Source of the DNA: Hofstenia miamia
Lineage: Eukaryota; Xenacoelomorpha; Acoela; Hofsteniidae
Assembly: GCA_900660155.1 (NCBI GenBank)
Contig: CABFPE010000142.1
Span: 162,089-224,203 of the forward strand
Direction: 5' to 3'
Length of the DNA stretch: 62,115 bases
The translations under genes were made by a program, and so were the position numbers. Positions 50,475 through 62,115 of this stretch are shown here, piece by piece (position 1 is the stretch's first letter; each line of letters begins with the position of its first letter). The notes below the pieces were generated by a model. The model was not told the origin of the DNA, made no database searches, and saw only the letters and a program-made list of their open reading frames with translations.

Positions 50475-51070
50475 AATAATAGATGAATGATAATCTGCTT
50501 GCTCGAAATTACCCCTAATGACAATCCATTTTGTTTCAAATGCTTCAGAACTACGAAAATTAAATGAAGCAATTTCGTGTTATTAGGGAGCACATGGGTG
50601 AACAAGCCATGTAGGTTATTTCTAAATTACAACTTAGTGGTAAATTATGTTCAATCCAAGACTGCTGCGTACTTCATCATGCTCAACTAACCCACACCTA
50701 ATTGCTTTTTTACAGTTGTTAAAACCAATATCCGTAAATGATTTCTCATTGAGTGAAGAAGACGTATGGCATTTATAACTGGTAAAACAAGTATTTATCA
50801 GTACTTACGGAATATTCCAGACATTTAAATGGATTAAACTAGGATGAAATAAATTATCTGCCTTATTTACCGAACATTGTGATTTGATATTTTTTGCAAA
50901 AATAGCTGCAAAGTCGTCTTTTCTAACATCCTGCGGACGCTGATATCTTGACCTATTTGCACCTGAAGAGCTAGTTAGAAAATAATTAAGCAGACATGTA
51001 GCCTAAAATCATTTAAAATAATGAGTTTCAATAGTAGACAGCGAACATAAAGTAAGGTGTACGGTACAAA
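50475..51070. repeat. duplicated block A, copy 1
   Basis: Matches 51467-52062 at a constant offset of 992 with no difference seen. Here it joins block C directly. Confidence 0.85.
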
Positions 51071-51465
51071 AGTAATATAACTCAAAATTATTTTTAAAAA
51101 AAAGGTTAAAAAATATATTAAATAATGTTTGATTTATTCAATTTAAATTATTATAAAGAACTTTTTAATAACTTTACTTTAATTTTTAATATAAATACTA
51201 AAAAATTCTTACACGTAAAACAAATCCTAATCTCAGAAGGAGAGGGCTATGTCCTGGGTGGGGACGTCCCTACTAAGTATTCACATAGAGCTTCTTTATT
51301 GATCACAGTAGCTCAATGGATACCCCACTCTGCATGAAAAGAGAATGTCCCCAGAATAGTTAGCAATTTTCAGGTCAATCTATCTGGCATCAGTTGATGT
51401 AAGAAATCTCTTATGTATACAATCTCTTCCTACGAGCATTGCAGATTGATGAAAGAGGAAGTTTA
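51068..51465. repeat. duplicated block C, copy 1
   Basis: Matches 52510-52907 at offset 1442. It stops at a single N (51466), after which block A starts again. A 70-codon open frame inside it (51125-51337) is repeated with the block and has no features of a gene. Confidence 0.85.
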
Positions 51466-51466
51466 N

Positions 51467-52062
51467 AATAATAGATGAATGATAATCTGCTTGCTCGAAA
51501 TTACCCCTAATGACAATCCATTTTGTTTCAAATGCTTCAGAACTACGAAAATTAAATGAAGCAATTTCGTGTTATTAGGGAGCACATGGGTGAACAAGCC
51601 ATGTAGGTTATTTCTAAATTACAACTTAGTGGTAAATTATGTTCAATCCAAGACTGCTGCGTACTTCATCATGCTCAACTAACCCACACCTAATTGCTTT
51701 TTTACAGTTGTTAAAACCAATATCCGTAAATGATTTCTCATTGAGTGAAGAAGACGTATGGCATTTATAACTGGTAAAACAAGTATTTATCAGTACTTAC
51801 GGAATATTCCAGACATTTAAATGGATTAAACTAGGATGAAATAAATTATCTGCCTTATTTACCGAACATTGTGATTTGATATTTTTTGCAAAAATAGCTG
51901 CAAAGTCGTCTTTTCTAACATCCTGCGGACGCTGATATCTTGACCTATTTGCACCTGAAGAGCTAGTTAGAAAATAATTAAGCAGACATGTAGCCTAAAA
52001 TCATTTAAAATAATGAGTTTCAATAGTAGACAGCGAACATAAAGTAAGGTGTACGGTACAAA
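51467..52062. repeat. duplicated block A, copy 2
   Basis: Second copy of 50475-51070. Here it is followed by block B, which the first copy lacks. Confidence 0.85.
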
Positions 52063-52509
52063 TATAGCTCTTGAAATCGTCGTATGTGCAACTACTAAGT
52101 CTTTCAAAAACGAAATTTTTTAGGGTGACATTTCTGACAAAATCATGTTATGCCTTGACGCTCAGCTCCTAATATTTCCAAATTTTGTAGTAATTTTTGA
52201 ACTTTATGTTGTTTCGTAATGTAGTGCGCAATAAATTATGGGGGCTCCCCGAGTAGTCGTAGGGGCAGCTCGAAATTTCGCTAACAGAACACATCTTGCA
52301 AAAGTTCAAAAGTTTATTTTTTATTTTGAAATACTGCCGAACAAAGCATACAGCTTGTGCATACTACATATGTATTTTTGTAATTTGGCTAATTCTTAAT
52401 GTTAACCATAATTTCATGTATATTACAAATTTGGCGAAATGGGAAAAGAAATAGTCTTTGTCGATTTCACTAAAATGTTTCCAGAAATTATAAACAAGGG
52501 AGTGCAGAA
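52063..52509. other. block B: about 447-bp insertion present in only one copy
   Basis: Lies between blocks A and C in the second copy only. The junctions share an AAA run. No inverted ends or coding potential were recognised. It could be an insertion or deletion polymorphism between haplotypes. Confidence 0.65.
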
Positions 52510-52907
52510 AAAAGTAATATAACTCAAAATTATTTTTAAAAAAAAGGTTAAAAAATATATTAAATAATGTTTGATTTATTCAATTTAAATTATTATAAAG
52601 AACTTTTTAATAACTTTACTTTAATTTTTAATATAAATACTAAAAAATTCTTACACGTAAAACAAATCCTAATCTCAGAAGGAGAGGGCTATGTCCTGGG
52701 TGGGGACGTCCCTACTAAGTATTCACATAGAGCTTCTTTATTGATCACAGTAGCTCAATGGATACCCCACTCTGCATGAAAAGAGAATGTCCCCAGAATA
52801 GTTAGCAATTTTCAGGTCAATCTATCTGGCATCAGTTGATGTAAGAAATCTCTTATGTATACAATCTCTTCCTACGAGCATTGCAGATTGATGAAAGAGG
52901 AAGTTTA
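52510..52907. repeat. duplicated block C, copy 2
   Basis: Second copy of 51068-51465. It continues into unique sequence at 52908. Confidence 0.85.
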
Positions 52908-54717
52908 CATCCACCTTCTAATTTTATTGAAAAACTTCTCTATATTGTACATGTCACCAATTTCGCTCTAGGATTTTCACGATAACAATCTAATTTAACG
53001 TGCAGTGGCGTCAACGTAATTTGGAGCCCCGGTGCGAGAGGTCATCTCATATAGTATTGTAATAGTTAACAGCAATATTGAAGCCTGTAGAAAACGAAAG
53101 GCTTTTCCCTAAGGAACCTACTTAGAGATACAAGGAACTTGAAATAAGATAACCTAATTTAGCAGTATCTCCTTACCAGAGTGATTTTCTGAACCAGGTC
53201 TTGCAAAATTCCCTACTGTAAGCCCGCACACGCTTAAATTTAGCTGATACTTACATGTCTACATATATTAATATAAAAATGTAATATTTATCGATGAATT
53301 CCGTTGAAATAAAATAATCGGGTACAGTAAGAAAAGAAAACTAGCTCGTAGGAAGATTATATTTATAGTGAACTTAAAATTACAATTCATATTTGTACAT
53401 CTTGGTTTTAGTACTTATGTACCTGCTAATTGTACAAATTCAATAATAATCGATGTTTCTGCACTTTGCTTACAAATGGCTTCGTTGAGCATGTTCGAGT
53501 TGAATTTAAACAAATAGTTGAGACACTAATTTAAATCGTTTATACTAAGATCGAGCAAGACAATAATAACTAAATATTATAACATAACATATAAAAATTG
53601 GCCTAAATTGCTAGAGGCATTGATGCTAATCTTCAGGCTGAAAAATGCCAACCTCTTGGGGTGGGGCACGGGGTTGTGTGCTTTAAAATTTTTTAATACT
53701 TTTTTAACTTTTTTGAACTTTGAATTTGAAGGTAAACTTAATTTCTATCCCTATGCTAGGTATTTGATTTTTGAAACATTTATTTATAGAATTCCAATTT
53801 ATTCAGAATTATGAAATGGCAACCCTGATTACGTAATTTCAGTTTTTTTATGAAAAAGTTATGTGAAAACATAAATAATATTAAATTTGATATGAAAATA
53901 ATCGAATGAAAAGCCTGAATTTTGAAGACTTCACTGTATACAAAAAGTAATCTCTAAATTAATCTCTGAGAGCTTCAGTTATAATAATTTATATGAACAT
54001 TGCACATATGTTAAGATTTGCAAACCCAATCCTGATGTTATAGCCTAAGCCCCAACCACTCTTGCCCACGTTTGATTACCTAGTTTCCCTTTAAAATATA
54101 GAAATTGTAAGGATTAACACTTAGGATTATTATTTAAAAATTTTCTTTTACTTAGAAAACTATTCCGAAATTAGTAAATAAATATTGATTTCTGATGATT
54201 TTTGAAGGCGTCTAGAACAATATAGGTAAGCTACAGTGCTTAAGGTGGGGTTCGGGTCGGTTAAAATTCACAGTATGACGATAAAATATTAAAGCTTAGC
54301 GCTTATATTTCATGAAAACCCGATTTTCCAAGGCCCAATATTTTTTAAAAATTCTCTGGAATTTCTCAGATTCCCGAACCCTCTCCGAAAAAAAATATTC
54401 AAGCATTTCAAATTATATTATCCATTTTCATTAAATTTAATTAGCCCTGCATTGTTGGCTGATGCAATGGTCCAAGCGTATCAATTTTGTCTGCTGCAAG
54501 CAAAAAGCATTTCTGAGAAGAAGGAATTTGCGGGCGCCTGAGACCTGCATGACAGTTCAGCTCAGCAGCAATACTTAAAGAGAATTAATTGGGCTTTTTA
54601 TTCATCACCAAAATCTAGGTGAATTATGATAAATTTAAAAAATGCACCAGCCCAAGCCCGCAAAGCATTACTGAGAAATCTCTCATATTTTGTGCTTATG
54701 GAAATTGGCAGAGAATT
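52908..54717. other. non-coding, contains an old dispersed repeat
   Basis: No gene recognised. 53975-54240 resembles 57880-58095 (shared TTAAGATTTGCAAA.CCAATC and TAGGTAAGCT/TTGGTAAGCT landmarks at similar spacing), so a decayed repeat family is present. Confidence 0.5.
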
Positions 54718-55425
54718 TTAGTCAGAATGAAACCCGCAATCACTCATAAGAAATCCCATGTACTTACTCCTAATTTTTATTAACAGGATTTTTCGTTTAT
54801 TGAATTTGATATTTCTTTCCAATGTGTGTTTTAATACTGCTTTAAGGATTTTGACATGCTCTTCTTTCGTAGCATTTGCACTACAAATGTCGTCAGGTAT
54901 AGCTATGACATTCTCAATATCTCCGAATTCTTTATTGATCATACTTTGCGAATTGTCAGATGCTGATGCAAATCCAAAAGGTAAACTGTTCCAGCAATAC
55001 CGACCAAAGGGAGTATTAAATGTGAATAGTAACGCTGATTGTTTTGTGAGAGGAATGTGCCAGTAACAATTGGATAAATCTACAACTGTAAAATAGCGTT
55101 TCCCATTGAAGAATTCTCTAAGTCTGACTTTAGATGATAGATAATGATATTCGCGATCGATCTGTTGATTCAGAGTCTTATTATCAAATGTTAGTCTTAA
55201 ATCACTGTTTGATTTCTCTACAATGACCACACTTCCGACCCATGACGTTGCTTCATCTACTTTTGAGATAATCCCAGCTTCTTGGAGCTCTTTTATTTTG
55301 GTTTTCAGTCTAGGTATCAATGAAAGAGGGTATCTTTTTGACGGATGCATTATTGGTTTTGCTGATGAATACAAATGTATCTCATATATATCTTCAACTC
55401 TGCCATAACCAGGGAATACATCCTC
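54718..55425 (-). pseudogene. Ty3/gypsy reverse transcriptase, partial (pseudogene)
   Basis: The open frame 54718-55374 (218 codons) reads HPSKRYPLSLIPRLKTKIKE, AGIISKVDEATSWVGSVVIV, FTVVDLSNCYWHIPLTKQSA (first catalytic Asp), TFNTPFGRYCWNSLPFGFAS and IAIPDDICSANATKEEH. The catalytic box is IPDD instead of the usual YxDD, one sign of decay. The frame extends upstream as VFPGYGRVEDI-like sequence to about 55425. The protein stops before the RT connection domain. Confidence 0.85.
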
Positions 55426-55979
55426 ATACTATTTTAGTAATTTCGATAAAATATCTCGTATTGGCCCGAGTGTACTCTGCATACTTATTGCTTTCCGGGA
55501 CGAATCCGAAAAGGACGGGTGTCACTTGAAGTTTTGATTGAATGTATTTCATTGCATTCTGATTTCTCAAAGCGAACACCTAGGATTCCTGATTTCATCG
55601 ATGTTTCTAGACCTAAGATGGCTTACTATCTGTAGTTACGACTAAGAATTTTGCGAAGACTTTGAGCCTATCTCTTTCAATGATGATTGGCAATTTTACT
55701 TCACCGCTAATCGGAATGGTTTGACCTCCATAATCAGTAAACTTGCCATTTGATGGATACATTTGAAATGTTCTTTTTGTCTTTAACTCAATTTCTTTGT
55801 TTTTGTGGTACTACATTACACTGAGCCGTGTCGACTTTAATATTAAATGGATAATTTTGAATCAAAATTGCAGTTTTAATGTTCTTTTCTTAGAAGTTTT
55901 TGGCCTAAATGAATAAATTGCATCACATTCATAGTTTGATTCACTTCTATTTGTAGTCTTTTCTTGTTCATCGAGATGG

Positions 55980-56732
55980 TCTAATTCTCTATCTTTGTGG
56001 TAACGATATGAATTTCTCTGAAAATTGTAAAATGGTTTGACGTGCCACATTTATTGCAAATTTTTCCAAATGCAGGAGAGTTTTGGCGTTCGTGTATTCT
56101 GCCGCATTGCCTACATTCAAACTGCTGAAATTGATTGCCGAAGGTCGAATTGCATTAATCTCTTGTTTGATGTTGATCTCTTCCTTGTCGTGTTTTAATT
56201 GTTTTAAATGCTCAGTGGTTTCTTCTGCGACAGGGCAGAACTGAGTTGTTTTGTGAAGATTAATGTTGGGTTCCCTTAAAAGTCTTTTCTGAAGACGTAT
56301 ATCTTGTACCGAGAATATCATCCTGTCTCTAATAAGGCTGTCTTCCAGTTTTCCAAAGTTACAACGCTTTGCATGGGTTCTTAGCAAGTTTACGTATTGA
56401 TCGATGTTTAGGTTTGATTTTGCTAACTAGAAAAACTGATATCGTCCAAACACCTCGTTGGTGCCTCTTTTGAAGTAATCATCGAACTTTAACACAGCAT
56501 CAATGAATTCGCGTTTGCTTTCTGTTCCTGATCAGAAGAAGTTTGTGAAAATTTCGTTGGCAGCAAAATAGAATTCCAATTCGAACTTTATCTGGTTTTT
56601 CATCTGCTTCAATAGCCTCCATAAAGAACAAGAAATTCCGCTTCCATTTTATCCACTCTGTAGCTATGTTTGGACAATCAATATCAAGTGCAAAGGGTTT
56701 TAGCGTTTCAAAACCATAATCTCTGTCGCCAT
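55980..56732 (-). pseudogene. Ty3/gypsy gag with zinc knuckles (pseudogene)
   Basis: The minus strand reads TLKPFALDIDCPNIATEWIK, WKRNFLFFMEAIEADEKPDK, then, frameshifted, AVLKFDDYFKRGTNEVFGRY. The open part 55989-56387 contains LEDSLIRDRMIF and LQKRLLREPNINLH. In a further frame ECRQCGRIHERQNSPAFGK is followed by ICNKCGTSNHF, the zinc-knuckle region. This succession is typical of K02A2.6-like gag. At least three frame shifts. Confidence 0.75.
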
Positions 56733-56792
56733 GTAAGATAAAGGTTTAAGTTAACTAAAATTTTATTAATAACTGTAAAGTTACAATGATGC

Positions 56793-56808
56793 ATATATAT
56801 ATATATAT
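56793..56808. repeat. TA microsatellite
   Basis: Short TA run just beyond the gag start. Confidence 0.7.
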
Positions 56809-56973
56809 TGATAAAATGTACAATCAATAACAGGTACGCTGGACAAGCACCGATCTCATGAACTCCCTGACCAAATATTAGTTGCAGGTTTCAGGGTAAA
56901 TATAATGTGTAATTATTATGACTACCAATACAACAGTTCTCGATGTGTTGTTCTAAGTCTCATTTTCCGATAG

Positions 56974-57086
56974 TACCAAAAACTGCACCAGATTTGTCAA
57001 GTGGGGCATTTGATGAAAACTGTGGGTGCTATCCGCATAGAAATTTTTACAAACTGTGGTTTATTCTTCTTCTATGTCAATTCACT
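56974..57086 (+). CDS. candidate isolated exon encoding a hydrophobic segment
   Basis: Bounded by an acceptor with a pyrimidine tract (CATTTTCCGATAG|TA) and a strong donor (ACT|GTAAGT), phase 1 to 0. Reads PKTAPDLSSGAFDENCGCYP, then HRNFYKLWFILLLCQFT. The Cys pair followed by a hydrophobic helix recalls the loop-to-membrane segments of multi-pass transporters such as the OATP family, but this is weak. No matching neighbour exon was found. Confidence 0.3.
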
Positions 57087-57569
57087 GTAAGTATCATTTT
57101 GTGGGTAAAAATCATGATTTGTGGAAATAAAATCAATTTGTGTGATGTATGATTCTTTTTTTGCTTATTTCTCAATTTCGACCGTGTTGGTCCTACTAAG
57201 CAAAGTCCAGACGAAATACCGTTCAAGATTCTGAATTGAAATTTGAAATGAATGTTCCTGGATTACCATGGCGTATCCTAAAAGTTCAGAAGAGAAGAGA
57301 TAGAAAATAATATCAGATCCTTCCTGAGAAATTGGATAAATTTCTCATTGAAAGGAATTCCAGTACCGTATTGGATTAGTACATGCTTAGTTGTATCAGA
57401 AGTAGTCAGATGCAAAACTTTTTGCAAGTGCTGTCACGCTCAAATCCACCATGGTGGTCATTGGCATAGAAATATATTCTTTTAGGAAAAAGGTACCATT
57501 CACTTCAGGACATCAAGACCTACATCTCTACCGAAATTGGTGTGCATAACTAAAGGAACAAAAAATTTT

Positions 57570-58310
57570 AAAACTCTACCAGAATGAGACTTAAAGAAAT
57601 AAGGGTGTATGAATAAAGCATTGTTTTATGTGCAGTTAGACTACATCATTAATAGCCTATAAGAAATAGTATCAAATGTTTAAGTCAGTCTAGCATGTAA
57701 AACACAAAAATTTATTAGTGAATAGTGTTACCAACTTTTGCCCCTCAATGTTAAATCACTTTGGCGACTTGCTACACAATTTTTAGTTATTTCATGGAAA
57801 TTTTTTTATGAAAATATAGATATTTCACGAGTTTATTGTACAAACAAAAACCCAGCTCTAAGTAGACATTCTGGGAACTTTAGTGTTAATAATTTATATG
57901 CATACTATTAATGTGTTAAGATTTGCAAATCCAATCACTATTTTCTATCCTAAGACATGCCACCCTTGATTATTTCCAGTTTGCACAAGAACTATCACAG
58001 TAGGTTTTTCATTTTCAAATTAGTAAAGCCAGTTAAAATTGGGAAATAAATACCTTTTTATTATTTCATAAGGACTTTGGAAAAATATTGGTAAGCTGCA
58101 TTTCTTATGAATTAAAGTGTATGAAGAAAGACACATCAGGATCTTGTATATACAAATAAAATAGCGTGCCTTATGTGCAGTTATATTACATCTATAGTTT
58201 CTAAGAAAAGAAATCAAATCACTAGGTCGGCATAAAATACAAAAATTATAAAAATATATACAAGTCATGTAAATAATTATGAGGTTTTGCTCGTCAATTC
58301 TGAGTCTCTT
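57570..58310. repeat. imperfect tandem duplication, old
   Basis: 57600-57715 and 58115-58260 share TTATGTGCAGTTA.A.TACAT, AGAAA.A..ATCAAAT and AAAA.ACAAAAATTA landmarks in the same order about 525 bp apart. Many substitutions and small indels separate them. Part of the unit recurs near 53975-54240. Confidence 0.5.
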
Positions 58311-59296
58311 CCGGCGTCCCTGAATTAGCACAATCATAAAGTGCAACCATAACGTATATCACCAAAAGTTTTAGAGGTTTTAAGTGTCAAATTACCAATG
58401 ATTACAAATTTTCTTAGTAATCCTTGAAAGTACTTGAACGAATATGAAAGAGGTTCGCTATAATTTTTCATGATTTAATAACCATATGGTACTTGAGTAT
58501 TTGATTTTTTGAACTTATATTTATTTATGTTACTATTACTATATATTTCTTAAATTGGTTAGTGTACTTAAAATTCCACTTCGGTTAGTAAGGAAAATTT
58601 TCATTAGTAATTGTTCTGGAACCGATTTGCAATCTTAGGCATTAAATCAACAATGTACAGGCAATATTGTGGACCTATGGAAACCATTAATTATAGTAAT
58701 GCCTACTGGGACAAATGTAAGAAAATTACCCAAGAATCAACAGAAGAACTTGTTCCGAACTGAAGTAAAGCTTGGATTGTTCGAAACATCTTCTGGAATC
58801 ATGACCTAAGCACATGAAGATGCTATGATAAACTCAAATTCCAAGAGGCGCTAAGAACATTATTTCTTAACATGTCAAGTATTCCTGCTTTAAAGAAGTC
58901 ATAATTGGAAAAAGATTTATTCTACATAGGTGAAGCGAAGTAGAACAGATGATGGAATCCATTGATGATAATATCAGTAAAAATGAAAGCAATATTTCAT
59001 CAGATGGGCATGACATTAAGTGATACTTTTGCTTCGTCCCTGAATTACTTAATGATTTGAATAAGATTCTCCAAGATTGTGTTACATTTTCGATTAAATG
59101 AAATTGGGCAATATCACTATTTATCAATTGCTTGCTATTACTGATAGGGGATAACTTCATTTCATGATGTTTTCAAGGCACCTACATATTAAAAATAGGT
59201 AATAGTTAATTAATACTATATGGAAAATCTAAAATAGCTCAAAAATAATTTCAAATTTTATATTCTGTTCATTTAATTTATATTAGAGATTCAAAT

Positions 59297-59340
<44 letters not shown>

Positions 59341-60804
59341 GTGTATGATGTTTGAAAAATTGGAATACCAAAGCTGTCACATGTCTCCAAATGAACTTTT
59401 TAAAGCTGAATATGGCTATGCATTATATTTTTCCTATCTTTAAAAAGCAGATATTTCTTACGGTTTTCCTCAAATAGCCACTTGTTTATGAATTTTTTAC
59501 AATTTTTAATCATATAACAAAGTAAGCGTGATTTATTATGTGCAAAATTTTAAAATTAGAATAAATCATTATTTTTTTCACCATTCATACAAATTGGTTG
59601 TTTCTATGAGTGTCTTTGAACTACTTGGTGCCTATAATTTTGTTGCTACTTGTCATTTAATTCACACTGTTTCGAGGATTTGCTTTAACTTGTAAAGAAT
59701 TAAAGCAATTCACATTCAACAGATCAGTAGCACGGTCTATTTTTGGGTGGATATCCAGAATAAACTTAATATATTATATTCTAGCCAATAATCATTTGAA
59801 TAGTGTCTGTGGAATTGTTTTTGATCTCAGACTGATTGCATAATTTATCAGGCAAGCCCCAGTACATAGATGTGAAAATAGGTCAAAAGGCAAATAATTG
59901 CCTTCAAACTGGTCCAAGGCATTCTATTCACTTGCAATATGTAATTTCCATCAAACTTATTGTATCAAATATTGCTTAGTAACATTTCATATTGGTTTTG
60001 GATTACATTTGATTTAAACTAGTGTTGAAAATTCCTTACTAAAAGCTTATGTGATTTGGACATCCTAATCCAGTATCACATAGTGCTGGTAAGCACTACA
60101 AGCAAGAAATATGGGAAACCTGGTGTCGGTGTTGTTTGTCCCCAAATCTGGACAGAAATAAAGTTTCCACAACAAATAAATCCATTACGTAGTAGATGTA
60201 CGATTTCGTTAAGCAAACTCCTCAATTATCAATAGGGGAGTTCCGTATTAAAAGAATTTGACTTTTTCAGAAGTACATAAAGACTTAGTAGAATGCACTT
60301 GACTACTCCATTCCATCTACTGCGTCGAAGTGGAAAGGGATAGATGACTATTTCAATGTACTATTTCTTCTAACTGTCAAAAACTTAATGATGTCTTATC
60401 ACCACATATGATGGTCAAATTGTAATGGATTTTCTGTTAACATCCAAGTTAAGTGCTCAAGTATTGTGATTGTAAGTCAAGATATGAAGAAACCTAATTT
60501 CTTTTCAAAGATGAGTAGAGACTACTGCAATACTCAGAGATTCTAAATCAGTAAATGTACATAATCGAAAACTTAAGTAAATTGAACTTGCACTCAAAAA
60601 ATAATAGGCTGTTCAAAGAGACTCAAAGCTTATCAGAGCAGGTGAAAAGTGTTTTATTTTATTTTCCTAAAATATGTAGTATGAGTTACTATATTTATAA
60701 ATTTTTAGCTTTGTTTATTTGTCTGTGTTTGATTTGTTGTGTGTACTACCATTTTTCTAAATATATGTATATATCCACATTGTATGTTTTGTATATTTTT
60801 GCAG
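58311..60804. other. non-coding, nothing firmly recognised
   Basis: AT-rich with a long TA run at 59301-59337. A stretch near 58735-59035 reads as short broken frames (for example MESIDDNISKNESNISSDGH) and may be a decayed transposase. I cannot name it. Confidence 0.4.
59301..59337. repeat. TA microsatellite
   Basis: TA run of about 37 bases. Confidence 0.85.
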
Positions 60805-60876
60805 ATTTGTTGCAGCATGGAGATGCAGATTCGATAAATAAAGTTATTGAAGTGTTAGTACAAGATAACACAAATT
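60805..60876 (+). CDS. candidate isolated 72-bp exon
   Basis: Flanked by TATTTTTGCAG|AT and AATT|GTAAGT, both strong splice sites, phase 1-1 and 24 codons. Reads LLQHGDADSINKVIEVLVQD. Its composition is more protein-like than the surrounding low-complexity frame. The longer open frame around it (60555-60998) is hydrophobic intron-like sequence. No family recognised; it may belong to a gene continuing beyond the window. Confidence 0.35.
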
Positions 60877-61714
60877 GTAAGTTTTGTGAAATTTATGACT
60901 TTGTCATTCGGTTGTGCATGTTGTTTTCCCAGTATCCTTTTGCTGTTGTTTGTTTTAGTTGTTGGTTGAAAATACTCAAAAAGTTTGTCAATCATTGATA
61001 ATCAAATTTTCTGCGTATGATTCTAAACAAATTAACGCACAAAAATCATTCATTCATTCTGTATGTATAATATTAACTAAAAGGGATCCACAAAATGAGA
61101 CAGATAAGAATAAATAATCATCATGTAAATCAAAAAAATTAATAAAATGTGTCAGCATAATTATGTTGACATTATTAACCCCTGAAAATGCATGAAAAGA
61201 ATTTGAATTTTAACAAAAATCCAATTTTTCAATGAAAAAAAAATCTTATTTGCATGCAATTCAGACAAACACATGTTTTAGCACACATCTTAAATATTGT
61301 ATGACTGAGTCTAACCCCATAGATGTGTCCATCCAATATTTCTTAACAGGTCTGGATAAAATTGTTTAAAAATTTGGAAACATCGATTTGTTATCTAAAA
61401 GTAGTCAGTAGAAATAGAGTAAAGGCTAAAATTATAAGGTAGCACAAAATTAAATAACTAGTTCATTGTGGGATAGACATAATATGATTATGTATGAAGT
61501 CAGTTGTCTTTTTGAGGGAACAATGTATATTTGTAGTCCAACTTCAGTGTATTTTTTGGATACTTGGGTAGCTTTTTAAAATTTGCATTTCAAAATTTTA
61601 TTGCACCATTAGTGAAAGCCATTGTAGAATCAGCTAAAAAGTCTTAAGTAATCTAAATTTTGAAATAAGTCAACATTAATGCATTTGTTGAGAGCTTACA
61701 TTTTTCACCACACT
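60877..61714. other. non-coding, nothing recognised
   Basis: AT-rich sequence with no supportable gene or repeat boundary. Confidence 0.5.
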
Positions 61715-61757
61715 CAGGGGCGCACCTAGCTTTTTTCGGAGGAGGGCAATTACACCA
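61715..61757. repeat. terminus of a hAT-type element
   Basis: CAGGGGCGCACCTAGCTTTT followed by a GGAGGAGGGCAATT stretch. The first eight bases are the same as the left end of the nested MITE at 42034. No partner terminus was identified before the window ends. Confidence 0.4.
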
Positions 61758-61769
61758 TATATATACATG

Positions 61770-61781
61770 TATATAAATATA

Positions 61782-61824
<43 letters not shown>

Positions 61825-61836
61825 GTATATATAAAG
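61770..61836. repeat. TA microsatellite
   Basis: Interrupted TA run, probably inside or next to the hAT-type element. Confidence 0.8.
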
Positions 61837-62084
61837 TTGTGGCATCTGGATTAGCATCACTTCAGTATTTATATAATAAATTTTATACCAAACTTCTTTA
61901 TTCTTGGCCATTATTAACCTGTGATATGCGTTTAATTTAATTAAATATTTTATATTTTCACTTTATTCTCATTGGCAGAGCATAAATCATGCCAGTATCA
62001 TCCGATTCACCTGCAATACAATGAATTGCTTGCATGAATGAAAATATATTTTAGCATTATGTGATGCTAATCCATTGGCAGTGA

Positions 62085-62085
<1 letters not shown>

Positions 62086-62115
<30 letters not shown>
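62086..62115. repeat. TA microsatellite at window end
   Basis: TA run up to the last base; it may mark a contig or gap edge. Confidence 0.8.

Larger units (their letters stand above)
54718..56732 (-). mobile_element. Ty3/gypsy (K02A2.6-type) retrotransposon remnant, antisense
   Basis: On the minus strand, gag starts at about 56732. It is followed by a zinc-knuckle region, a decayed protease stretch and the first part of reverse transcriptase. No RNase H or integrase follows below 54718, and no LTR pair was found, so the copy is truncated. Gag and pol are broken by frameshifts. Confidence 0.8.

Noticed and set aside
51125..52779. Identical 70-codon frames in both C blocks
   Set aside because: Identity follows from the block duplication. 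There is no splice context or recognisable domain.
58020..58346. 108-codon minus-strand frame
   Set aside because: It covers one unit of an old non-coding repeat and has no homologous open frame in the other unit.
60555..60998. 147-codon plus-strand frame
   Set aside because: Mostly low-complexity hydrophobic sequence with an internal acceptor and donor. Only the 72-bp segment at 60805-60876 is worth keeping as an exon candidate.

Overview
The window is AT-rich (about 70% A+T by eye) eukaryotic DNA, almost certainly from an invertebrate animal. Coding sequence lies in short exons with GT/AG splice sites. The predicted proteins carry animal extracellular modules (CUB, fibronectin type II, fibronectin type III). 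The repeats are typical animal transposons: R2-type LINE, jockey/CR1-like LINE, Tc1/mariner with DUF4817-like and DDE domains, hAT, and Ty3 of the K02A2.6 type. The phylum cannot be fixed from sequence alone; a cnidarian, mollusc or tunicate would all fit.

Layout. 1-2060 is a broken RLE-type LINE. 2815-3040 is an antisense LINE fragment that ends about 75 bp before the start codon of the one large gene. 3114-49541 (+) is that gene. I assembled it by hand as 27 exons whose splice phases all agree; they sum to 4941 nt, or 1646 codons plus a stop. The product reads as a type I membrane receptor: signal peptide, CUB, FN2, FN2, CUB, CUB, FN2, about eight FN3 domains, a membrane-proximal region resembling receptor tyrosine phosphatase ectodomains, one transmembrane helix, and a roughly 155-residue Ser/Arg-rich tail with no kinase or phosphatase domain. 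A polyadenylation signal follows at 49627.

The introns hold most of the other structure: three mariner-like elements at TA repeats (9638-10572, 36625-39794, 47158-48344), a decayed hAT transposase split by a small hAT-type element (41700-43143), and many short inverted-repeat elements. The most striking is a three-level nest at 36625-39794. There, a mariner transposase is split by a TTAA-flanked inverted-repeat element, and that element is filled by about 35 copies of a 31-bp minisatellite arranged as 62-bp dimers.

49.7-62.1 kb is mostly non-coding. It holds a tandem duplication with a single N that looks like two haplotypes joined in series, an antisense Ty3 remnant (54718-56732), old dispersed repeats, and two isolated candidate exons (56974-57086, 60805-60876). 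A perfect 2060-bp copy (23387-25446 and 32863-34922) and a 100-N gap show that parts of this assembly need caution.
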